64,000 bases of DNA from Aurantiochytrium sp. KH105 (Eukaryota > Sar > Bigyra > Thraustochytrida > Thraustochytriidae), in the NCBI GenBank assembly GCA_003116975.1, contig BGKB01000156.1:92847-156846 (forward strand), given 5' to 3'. The translations under genes and the position numbers were made by a program. Below, piece after piece: positions 40,848 through 49,773 of this stretch; positions within the stretch are counted from its first letter, which is position 1, and every line of letters begins with the position of its first letter. The notes under the pieces are model-generated. The model saw only the letters and a list, made by a program, of their open reading frames with translations, did no database searches and was not told the DNA's origin.

Positions 40848-42242
40848 TTAGCTCGAGGTTTGGACGGGAGCGACGGCAGGCGCAGGCTCTGGCGCCGCAG
40901 CTGGGGTCGCGTCCGTGACGCCGTTTGCAGTTCCCTCAGAACCGATGGTTTTTCCCGAACCGTTTTCGTCCTTGGGGGCAGCAGTAGTCTCAACGTCGGG
41001 GGCAACGGGCGACGAGTTGCTGTTGTCGGAAGCATTCGCACCGGAACCCGCGCTGCCAAGCTTGGTGACCTTTTGCAAACGGTTGCCAAGAATAATGGCC
41101 TGAGCAGCGGCCTTGAACTTGCGCTTGGCCACCTCTTCCTTGAGCTTTTGCTGGGTGTCAGTGAGGTTGGTATCCTTGGCCTTGTCGACAAGCCAGGGGT
41201 GCTCGAGAAGCTGGTCGATGGTGAGACGCTTGGTGCGATCGACAATGAGGAGTTTGCTCACAAGGTCCTTGGCGCTGTTGGAGACCTCGCTCCAGTATTC
41301 TTCGTCAAACTTGAAGTTGGCACTGCGAATCTGGCGAAAGAGCTCGCGCTGGTTCTCGTGATGAAATGGTGGGTAGCCGCAAAGGAGAATGTAGATGATG
41401 ACGCCAAAGCTCCACATGTCAACCTCCTTGCCATACTTTTGGCCGTTGAGGATCTCGGGAGCCACGTAGCCAGGCGTACCGCAGGAAGTGGAGAGGGCAT
41501 CGTCGGATGAGGTATCGTACTGCTTGGCAAATCCAAAGTCGGCAATCTTGATGGAATCGTCGTCATCCTTGCTGGTGAGCAAGATATTCTCAGGCTTGAG
41601 ATCTCGGTGCACGACGCCACGATCGTGGCAGTACTTGATGGCATCGGCAATGGTGCGCACGAGCTTTTGGGCGTCAGCCTCGCTGTAGTACTCCTTTGCG
41701 ATGATACGATCGAAGAGCTCACCGCCGCCGACGAACTCCATGACAATGTAAAAGAGCTTTTCGTTGGGTTCGTGGTAGAATCCGAGGAGCTTGACAATAT
41801 GCGGACTATCAATACCCTTGAGGATGGTGGTTTCCACCTTGAGAGCCTCGCGATCTTCGTGCGTGAGAGAGCTTTCCTTGATGCATTTCACCGCGTAGAC
41901 GGTGCTGGGGTCGGTCTTGCGCGTGGCCTTTTTCACGACCGAGTAGTTGCCGCGGCCGAGGGTGTCGCCGAGATCATAGACGCTGTGAAAGGACTCTTTT
42001 TCGACGAGGTCCTTGATGTCCTGCTTTTCGGCGTTGAGGGCGTTGAGTCCGTTCACCCCTGTGGTGGTGACGACTGCGGCCGAGGCGCCATTGGCCAGTT
42101 TGGCGGGACTACCGTTCTTTTTTGCGGTGGAGGCTTGCTTTTGCTTTTGCTGTTGATGCTGCTGGCCAGGGACCTCGAACTGCTTGGATTCCCTACTCTG
42201 GGCACCAGCGGCGCCGTCCTCCTTGCTGTTCGTGCAACCCAT
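40848..42242 (-). CDS. CAMK-type Ser/Thr protein kinase with N-myristoylation motif
   Basis: 464 residues; the ATG at 42242 sits in a perfect GCCACCATGG context. The N-terminus MGCTNSK fits N-myristoylation at Gly2 and palmitoylation at Cys3, predicting a membrane-attached kinase. A Gln/Ala-rich linker leads to the kinase domain (about 89-350): GRGNYS loop, Lys119 in YAVK, HRDLKPEN with Asp214, DFG at 235-237, GTPGYVAPE and DMWSFGVIIY, all intact. A basic amphipathic segment (FKAAAQAIILGNRLQKV, about 375-395) lies where CaM kinases have their autoinhibitory/calmodulin-binding helix. No EF-hands follow, so it is not a CDPK. The Ala/Pro-rich tail is disordered. Confidence 0.93.
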   Translation of the reverse strand: MGCTNSKEDGAAGAQSRESKQFEVPGQQHQQQKQKQASTAKKNGSPAKLANGASAAVVTTTGVNGLNALNAEKQDIKDLVEKESFHSVYDLGDTLGRGNYSVVKKATRKTDPSTVYAVKCIKESSLTHEDREALKVETTILKGIDSPHIVKLLGFYHEPNEKLFYIVMEFVGGGELFDRIIAKEYYSEADAQKLVRTIADAIKYCHDRGVVHRDLKPENILLTSKDDDDSIKIADFGFAKQYDTSSDDALSTSCGTPGYVAPEILNGQKYGKEVDMWSFGVIIYILLCGYPPFHHENQRELFRQIRSANFKFDEEYWSEVSNSAKDLVSKLLIVDRTKRLTIDQLLEHPWLVDKAKDTNLTDTQQKLKEEVAKRKFKAAAQAIILGNRLQKVTKLGSAGSGANASDNSNSSPVAPDVETTAAPKDENGSGKTIGSEGTANGVTDATPAAAPEPAPAVAPVQTSS

Positions 42243-44166
42243 GGTGGCCTTCGTCTTGCTCAGCTCTCGGGTCCGCGGACCTGCGAGCGAGGGAGCGAGC
42301 GAGCGAGCGAGCGAGAGAGAGACGGGAAAGAGAGAGAGAGAGAGAGAGAGGGTTACGCGAGCTGCGACACTCGCGCGAGCACCTGCGAGGCCTGCCTGCC
42401 TGCTAGCTTGCTTGCTTGCCTGGTTAATAATCTGCCTGCCTGCCTGCCTGACTTGCTTGCGAGCCGGCCGGGCGTGGCCGGAACTGCCGGTCTCTGTCTT
42501 TTTTTTTCTTTCTCGACGCGACGCAGGGCGTGCGTGCGTGCGTGCGTGCGAGCGAGCGCGCGCGCGCAGGAGGGAGGGGGAGAGGGAGGGAGGGAGGGGA
42601 GGAGGGAGAAGGAGCAGAGGCGGGTGGAGCCTCGGTCTGCGCGTACGCGCGAGCGGCGCGGACAAGCGGTGTCGGCAATGGATCGATCGATCGATCGATC
42701 GATCGGCGCTCCGTCTTCTTCCGAGCGTTGCTTGATTGATCGCGTTCTGCCGTCGCCGGCTGCTTGATTTGCTCCTCTCGCGCGGGGCCGGCCACAGTCG
42801 AGAATAGAGGCGCCAAAGTCGGTTTTAGGCGCCGGGCCACTGCGATTTTCAGCCTGCCACTGGCAAGCCAATCTTGCGCAGGCAGCCAGCCAGTCTCAGT
42901 GACCATGGTGACAGTCGGTCGGTCGGTCAAAGAGACTGACAAGACACAACAAGACAACAAGGAGCAGCAGCAGCAGCAGCAGCAGCAGTGCAGACATGGC
43001 CCGCGCTGTGGACTCGGCCTGGGGGCGGTGCGTGCAAAGAAAGAAGCCGTCTTCGGAACAGAGGGAAGAAAAGATGCAGAGAACGGAAGTATCTGCCTTC
43101 CACGCGAGCGGGAGAGAGAGAGAGAGACTGCGCAAAGCTCGAGTTTCTCTCCTCTCGCTGCAGCTGCTGCTGCTGCTGCGAGAATCGACATCTCGCACGT
43201 GAAAACTTGCATGGCCCTCTAGTATACTATCCGGACGGACGGGCCGGTCTCTTTCTTTTCCTTGGCGCCTCTGTATCGCGGAACTCCCTCCCAGCTGGAG
43301 TGCTCGCGATGTACCACTTGCCGACTCAACACACTAGATTCAAAAAGCCCACACTCTCCCATACGTCCTCGAGGCTCACTATCATGTTATTCAGCCTACC
43401 CCTCTCGACCACTACCGCTCACCTCACAAAGACGGCCAGTGCAGAAAAATGAGGATCTCCGCTCATGACCACTGTGTCCTTTTCGCTTCGACTGTGGGGC
43501 GTGTTGGACTAATCCTAGCAGTATCTGCACTGCTGTCGCTCTGGCGCGAAGGCGTCATGCACCGTCGGTCGCCCGCACGCATGCCTTCCTTCTGTGGTGG
43601 TCGCGCGCCGCTCGCCCCCCCAATCACGGCGCGCCCTTCTTTCTTCGCTTGCCGAAGGTCCTAAAACTCGCGCAGCGCAGCACAGCCCTGCAGCTGCTGC
43701 TGCCGCTGCTCCGCGTCAGCCCCTCCTGGGCTCGGGCTCGCGGCCGCCCCCGCAACGGACATCTCGGGGAACGCGGGGCGCGCGGGGAACGCGGGGCGCC
43801 ACGGGCGGGAAAAAGCGCAGCGTGCAGAAGGAGGGAGGGAGGGAGGGAGGGACGGAGAAAGAGAGGCGAGGCTGAGTGCTTATAGGCGGAGCAGAGCAGA
43901 GCAGAGCCAGGCAGCAAGGCAGGCAGCTCCAAGGCCGGCACGCGGGCGCGACGCCGAGGCGGGCGGCGGGGCGGCAGCTGCCGCGTGCAGAGCGGCGGGC
44001 AGGCGCGAGGGCGGCGGCGGGCGGGCGGCGGCGCGGCGGGCGGCAGGAGGCAGCGGCGGCAGGCAGCGAGGCCTGGGCCAGCCTGCTCGCGGGCGCGGAT
44101 CGGGGTGGCCCCGCGAGGCGAGGCCCGGCCGGGTTCGTTGCCTGGCGCGTCGCGCGGGCAGGCGGG

Positions 44167-44198
<32 letters not shown>

Positions 44199-44547
44199 CA
44201 AAGCGCCAAGGGAGGCAGCCTCGGCGGGAGGGGCAGGAGCCGCGCGCGACAGAGAGGGAGGGAGAGGCAGAGAGAGGCAGCCTGCGCGCGGGCGTCGCGG
44301 CCGCTCGAGAGGACTCAGAGCCGCCGGGTCGCGTCGCTCGCTTGCTTGCTTGCTCGCTTGCTTGCTTGCTTGCGGGCGCGCGCGTGCTGACTGCGCGCCA
44401 GCAGCGCTTAGACAGACACGCTCGCGAGGGCGAGGGCGGCGGCTTGTGCCGCGCCGCGGCCATCGCAGCCCGACAGACCTCGAGCAGTGTCGCGCCTCGT
44501 GAGGCTGCTGCTGGTGGTGCTGCTGGTACTACTTCAAGGGAGCCGCC
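42243..44547. other. 2.3-kb divergent intergenic region
   Basis: Between the kinase (-) and SAP30-SGF29 gene (+). It holds many simple repeats: GAGC/GA runs (42290-42350), GATC (about 42677-42704), AGC (42965-42990), GGGA (43830-43855), CAGG (44160-44206) and CTTG (44334-44372). Long open frames on both strands follow this composition and show no domains. Confidence 0.5.
44160..44206. repeat. (CAGG)n tetranucleotide microsatellite
   Basis: About eleven GGCA/CAGG units in the leader-side region of the SAP30-SGF29 gene; a related (CTTG)n run follows at 44334-44372. Confidence 0.9.
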
Positions 44548-45345
44548 ATGAACGACTACCCGCGCAACCTGCACATTGACCTGAGCAAGCTCCGCGCGCA
44601 GACGCTCAAGCGATACGCGTGGTACTACCACCTTGACGCCAAGACGACGGCGCGCGCAGATCTGGCGTCAAAGTGCGCGCAGCACTTTCTGTGCCACTAC
44701 GAGGTGGACGAGGGGGAGGTGCTCAAGTCCTTTGTGAACTTTTGCCAGAACCCGAACGCGACCTCGGCGCGGGGGAAGAATGCAGCGCAGATCCCGGCAG
44801 GGCTTCAGAGCCGCGCTGCCTCGACGGCGTCTACGGGGCGGCCCATGAAACGCTCGGCGTCGAGCGTGGGCGCAGGCAGTGGATCTGCTAGCAACGGCAC
44901 GGTGTCAGCCGAGCCACCGTCGAAAAAGAGAAAGCAGCAAGTCGTTCCGGAGGGCAGGTTGGTGGCCGCCAAGATCAAAGACAACTGGATGTTGTGTCGC
45001 GTTGTCAAGTACACCAAACGTAAACGCGTCTACAAGGTTGAGGACGCAGACGAGATGGCCAAGGAAAAGGTCACTTTCGATGTTGCCCACGACGACCTTA
45101 TTGTGCTTCCGACAGAGGACGAGCTCGCGCAGGTGCGGCCTTTGAATAAAGGCACCCGTGTGCTTGCACGATTTCCCAAAACCTCCACATTTTACGACGC
45201 AACCGTGGTACGCAAGGTCGAAAAGAGCAAGCGTCTCATTGCCTATGGTTTGCGCTTTGACGGCGACGATCGCGACGAGAAAGGGGCAATTCGCGTCGTT
45301 GAGGTCAGCGCCGAGGAGGTTGTCTTGCCGGACGGCTCACGATGA
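44548..45345 (+). CDS. SAP30 Sin3-binding domain fused to SGF29 tandem Tudor domain
   Basis: 265 residues; GCCGCCATG start. Residues about 8-68 fit the SAP30 Sin3-binding domain (IDLSKLRAQTLKRYAWYYHL, then a Leu...His-Phe helix and VLKSF), which in animals and yeast docks SAP30 onto Sin3-HDAC. A basic Ser-rich linker with a nuclear-localisation-like KKRKQ follows. Residues about 130-262 fit the SGF29 double Tudor: GRLVAAKI...WMLCRVVKY, YKVEDADE, then GTRVLARFPKTSTFYDATVV and a closing VVLP. SGF29 reads H3K4me2/3 in SAGA. The two modules on one short chain suggest an H3K4me-reading subunit of a Sin3-type deacetylase complex. Domain calls are by motif; the combined role is inferred. Confidence 0.82.
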   Translation: MNDYPRNLHIDLSKLRAQTLKRYAWYYHLDAKTTARADLASKCAQHFLCHYEVDEGEVLKSFVNFCQNPNATSARGKNAAQIPAGLQSRAASTASTGRPMKRSASSVGAGSGSASNGTVSAEPPSKKRKQQVVPEGRLVAAKIKDNWMLCRVVKYTKRKRVYKVEDADEMAKEKVTFDVAHDDLIVLPTEDELAQVRPLNKGTRVLARFPKTSTFYDATVVRKVEKSKRLIAYGLRFDGDDRDEKGAIRVVEVSAEEVVLPDGSR

Positions 45346-45589
45346 CCGAAAACAGGGAAGCGAAGCAACGATGCGCAATGGTGAGAATGAAACAAAGTGG
45401 GAAAAGGAGATAGCGCGCGCCCGCGCGAGGGAGAGAGAGAGAGAGAGAGATCAAACGATTTGTCTTTCTTGCAATAGTCTATCCGTTTCGAATGCTTCGC
45501 TCTCGGTCATGGATCTTCACGCACATGAAGCAGAGAGTGCTGCACGCCTATACATGTAATAAGGACGCATTTTGAGATGGATAGTTTGA

Positions 45590-45827
45590 GTCAACGAAAT
45601 GTGCGAACTTTCCCGACGATGTTCTCCGTTCAGTTGCCATATTTCTTGTCGTTATGCTCAGGACAGAATGTATACACTTGCATATCTCTCTGTTGTCTCA
45701 TCGCATGGGTTGAGTTGAGTTAACGAAATGTGCAAAATCGACGATGTTCTCCGTTCAGTTGCCATACTTCTTTTCATCATGTTCTGGAAAAAGTGTATAC
45801 ACTTGCATATCTCTCTGTTGTCTCATC
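45590..45827. repeat. Tandem duplication, two diverged copies (about 125-129-bp period)
   Basis: Copy 1 (about 45590-45702) and copy 2 (about 45719-45827) share ACGAAATGTGC, CGACGATGTTCTCCGTTCAG and TATACACTTGCATATCTCTC in the same order, with a few substitutions and small indels between. It lies downstream of the SAP30-SGF29 gene. No coding content. Confidence 0.85.
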
Positions 45828-46182
45828 CATGGTGATGAAACCATGGCATTTTCCTTTCGTCGGTAAAGCATTGGCACATATTCAAACGAAGTCCACATTC
45901 AACCCGGGATTGTTCATGGTTATCATTCATGAACAAACAAATGCCAAATGACACCATTTCTGTTTGGCTTGCGTTCTCGTCAAAAAGACATGAGATAAGT
46001 TAGACGACGGCTTCATTTCCCTTGATGTTCAGGCACATATAACGGCGTCAAGACCGTCTGCCAAGGGGATAAATTCCAAGAAGTCACAATGGCGACGCAG
46101 CAGTTTGGCTGATGAAACCTTGGGTTATCGACCGGCACGGGCCTGCTTTGCCTACTCTCATCATTCACGGCAAGATTTCCTT

Positions 46183-46274
46183 CCCACTCTACAAGCCATC
46201 GCAGCGGTCGATACAGTGCTTATATGATCCCACTCTTCAAGCCATCGCAGCGGTCGATACAGTGCTTTTATGAT
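46183..46274. repeat. 46-bp tandem duplication
   Basis: Two adjacent 46-nt copies (46183-46228, 46229-46274), identical except for two positions, built around AGCCATCGCAGCGGTCGATA. A recent local duplication in intergenic DNA. Confidence 0.9.
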
Positions 46275-47171
46275 GCCTGCTCATCCTCGCTGCTTGCGGC
46301 GGCGGCCGCGGTAGCGACATCTTCGGGCTTTGACGCCGAGCTGATGAGCTGATGAGCTGACCTGCTGGCTGGCAGGCCGGTGGCCGATGGCAAGTTGGAT
46401 CATCCAAGTTGGCGTCCAGTTCATGAGTTTACCGGAGGGCCCAGGCCGCGGCCGCTGGCATGTATGTGGAGGAAGCGAATCCTTTGACATTGCTCTGTTT
46501 ACATGAGGCGGAAGCACGGCTCAACTCGAATGTGCCGGGCCCTTGGGAATGACTGATCCCTTGGAAATGTCGTCCCATCCGCAACACGGGGTGGCGCTCG
46601 TCCGGATGAGGATTTGCAGATCACCATACTCTTGCATCGATTTCGGCCTTTGCATCGGCCACGAACGCCGTCCTCGTGTCCGCGCGAGCAGCCTTTTGCG
46701 AGCTGTGCCTGCCGGGCGTGCTGGCGCGGCATTCTGTGTTCGTAGTAGTTCCAGCATGTTCGTCGATATCTTATTTCCTGTGAGTGCCCTCTCTCCTCGA
46801 CCAGTGAACTGTGAGTGTCACTTGCCCAAAGGTTCGTTCGTTCATTCCTGCCCGCATAGTGCATTCAATGCCCTCGAAGTCGCAGTCGCTTCTGTGGCAG
46901 GGCGATCGATGCACGCATGACCAGGCCACAGCCGCGCTACCGCACGCACGCTGCCGTGCCGCTCGCACCACTGCGACGTGACGGATGTTCGATCATCCGC
47001 CGAGACGAACGGCATTCGTCTCGGCGGCGCGCGTTCGAGAGCGAGGCGTTGCTCCGCGCTCATCATTCTCTCACGCGCGCGCAAGTCAGTGCGCTGCCTC
47101 ACGCGCCTGCCTGCCTACTGAGACATCATCCCGTGAGGTCAGCCAGCACCGCCTTGTCCGCCTGCAGCTCT

Positions 47172-47209
47172 AGCTAGCTAGCTAGCTAGCTAGCTAGCTA
47201 GTTAGCTAG
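47172..47209. repeat. (CTAG)n palindromic tetranucleotide repeat
   Basis: About nine GCTA/CTAG units; self-complementary, so able to form a hairpin. Confidence 0.85.
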
Positions 47210-48258
47210 CTGCCTGAGCGGGCGCCCCGCGAACTCGGGTCAGGTCAGGCAGGTCACGCGGCGAGGGGGCGAAGCGCGCTTCCCGCGTTGCGAGAACACC
47301 GCGCAGCGGTCGCGCCTTCGAGCCTCGGGTCGAGGCGGCGGTCGTCGCGAGCGCTGTCGCCGCGACCACGACGGCATCGCAAGGCTCGGTGTCGCAGGGA
47401 ACGAACGGCACGGCACGGTGGAGACGAGAGGCAGGGGACTCGAGAGGCGGCGGAGTCGAGAGGCAACGTCGAGGGGACGCCTTGCAACCTGCACTGGTGC
47501 TGGTGCTGCTGGTGCTGCTGGTGCTGCTGGCTGTCAGCGGCCACGCAGAGGGACGCAAAGAGCGCGAGAGCGCAAGAAGAACTCGAAGGCAAGCGCCGCG
47601 AGACGAGCGCTGACTGTGAGCGAGTCTCACAGCGAGGCCCCGAGTGAGGAATATAATAGCGAGGCGGGACGCGCCCGAGCAAGTGCTGCCGCTGACAGAC
47701 ATGACAGTGAGAGCGAGCTCTGTATGCTAGTAACCTTTTGACGCGTCGGAAGCGGAGTCAAGTCAGCAGCCCACCGCTCCGCGTCGCCCCTGCTTGCTCG
47801 CCGGCTTGCATGCTTGCTTGCTGCAGCTGGTCAGTGATCGCTTGGTGCGGCCTCTGTCTGCCTCGGCCAACGAGAAGCAGCTGCAGCTGCAGCTCCTGGC
47901 AGGTATAGATAGGCCTAGCCTCCGAAAAGATTCAGTCGCAGACACTACAGAGAGAGCTGCTGCTGCTGCTGTTGCTGGTGCTGGTGCCACTGCTGAGACA
48001 GACAGACCCGGCAGAGAAATCCAGTCGCAGGAGCCTAATGTTAAAAAGCACTACTAATAACTAGGCCTAGCTAGGGAAAGAAGGAGATAGAGGCAAGGAA
48101 AGATTGATCGAAGGGCCGAAGCGGAGGGCAAGCAGACCTGCAACGCCGCCCGCTCCGAACAAGACCGCCCGCAAAGACAGACGTGGACGCTCGCACGCTC
48201 GCACGCACGCTCGCACGCACGCACGCACGCACGCAAGTAAGCAAACAACAGCAGCAAG

Positions 48259-48939
48259 ATGCTCGCCCGTGCCTCGGCCGCCAAGACCCTCCTCGCCCGC
48301 GCGGGCACCCGGCAAATGTCGGCCGCCTCGCTCGCGGGCACCTTCAAGCTTCCGGACCTCGACTACGACTACGGCGCCCTCGAGCCCCATGTGAGCGCCA
48401 AGATCATGGAGGTGCACCACACCAAGCACCACCAGGCGTACGTGACGAACCTGAACGCGACCCTCGAAAAGTACGCCGAGGCCGAGGAGAAGGGCGACAT
48501 GGCCACCATGATTGCCCTCCAGACCCCGCTCAAGTTCAACGGCGGCGGCCACGTCAACCACTGCCTCTTCTGGGACAACCTCGCCCCCCCCAGCAGCGGC
48601 GGCGGCGGTGAGCCCTCGGGCGACATTGGCAGCGCCATCCAGAACAAGTGGGGTGGCTTCGAGGACTTCAAGAAGGAGTTCGCCGCCAAGGCTGTCGGCG
48701 TCCAGGGCTCCGGCTGGTGCTGGCTCGCCTGGGACCCCACGGAGAAGAGCGTCCGCATCGTCACGACCGCCAACCAGGACCCTTGCTCCACCACTGGCTG
48801 CAAGCCCCTCCTCGGTCTCGACGTCTGGGAGCACGCCTACTGGTGGGATGTCCAGAACCGCCGCCCCGAGTACATTGAGAACTCGTGGAACATCTACAAC
48901 TGGTCCAAGGTCGAGGAGCGCTTCAAGGCTGCCAAGTAA
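48259..48939 (+). CDS. SOD2: Mitochondrial Mn superoxide dismutase
   Basis: 226 residues. The first 25 or so are Arg/Ala/Ser-rich without acids (MLARASAAKTLLARAG), a mitochondrial leader; mature sequence begins near FKLPDLDYDYGALEPH. The enzyme dismutes superoxide in the matrix. Metal ligands are His53 (MEVHHTKHH), His in GGGHVNH, and Asp and His in the signature DVWEHAYW. Manganese type is indicated by FNGGGHVNH and GVQGSGW, where the active-site Gln comes from the second motif, unlike Fe-type SODs. Length is typical. A CACG-rich repeat precedes the start. Confidence 0.96.
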   Translation: MLARASAAKTLLARAGTRQMSAASLAGTFKLPDLDYDYGALEPHVSAKIMEVHHTKHHQAYVTNLNATLEKYAEAEEKGDMATMIALQTPLKFNGGGHVNHCLFWDNLAPPSSGGGGEPSGDIGSAIQNKWGGFEDFKKEFAAKAVGVQGSGWCWLAWDPTEKSVRIVTTANQDPCSTTGCKPLLGLDVWEHAYWWDVQNRRPEYIENSWNIYNWSKVEERFKAAK

Positions 48940-49773
48940 GCGATCAGTTCCTCCCTCCCCTTTTTACCTTTTTCCTTTTCCTTCTCTTTCCTGCGCCTTT
49001 TCGTCTCGATTTTGACGATTTCTAAGTGGTGAGAGGAATCTCGTACGTGCAAAGATTGAAAAAAAAATCCTTTCCTTCTTGAGCTTTGCTATACTGTTTG
49101 CGATATTTCGCGGGCGGGTAAATTGCATGTAAAGAGAGAGGGAGAGAGAGAGAAGTTCCTTTAGTACTGCTTGCGACAAATGATCACAAGGGCGGATACA
49201 TTGCGTGTGAGCTTGTTGCGTACGAAATCTCTGCTTCGCATCACAAGCGGATGGCCCCCAAAACAAAATCAGTCCCACACAGACGGCAACGTGTGTGTGG
49301 TATACTCTTGAAGAATCGTCAAGAGACTGAACCTTTTCTTTCTACAAAGATGAATCTTGATGGATTTTTGTTTTTTAGAAGAAGAAAAAAGATTCATCTA
49401 ACCTTGACAAAGATTCAAATGCTGTTTGTTGCTCATCTGATGCCTTGATTACTTTGTTTGCTTGTACACAGACGAACCACATTAAAAAAAATAGGAAACG
49501 AAGAAAGACAGCGGGTACGTAGCTAGCTGCCTCGGTGAGCGCCACAAAACGCAAAAGCGTCTCAAGTTTTTGAGTCATGCGACCGGTGATAAGGACTCGC
49601 GGGTCGATTTTGCAAGGCTTAGTACCTCCCAGAAGAGACTCTGAGGAAAAAAGGATCTAATCTAGCTAGCTGCTGCTTCAGCTTCCGCTGTAGCCGCAGA
49701 TCACCACTACCGCTGCCACCGCTGCCACTGTCGCCATTTGCATTTTCGCACGCATGCAAGACTGAGTGTGCGT
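48940..49773. other. Convergent intergenic region
   Basis: 3' flanks of SOD2 (+) and the desaturase (-). AT-richer with A-runs and a (GA)n run (49131-49152). No gene seen. Confidence 0.55.

Larger units (their letters stand above)
45346..48258. other. 2.9-kb gene-free region with tandem duplications
   Basis: The region 45560-46280 is AT-richer and holds two local tandem duplications (listed separately). The region 46280-47200 has scattered open frames without domains. A (CTAG)n run lies near 47172-47209. The stretch 47210-48258 is GC-rich leader DNA of the SOD gene with CTG and CACG repeats. No gene or RNA recognised. Confidence 0.45.

Noticed and set aside
42424-44631. Several overlapping 100-335-codon ORFs on both strands between the kinase and SAP30-SGF29 genes
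   Set aside because: All consist of simple-repeat translations (Pro/Ala/Cys/Arg runs) with no domain and often no ATG.
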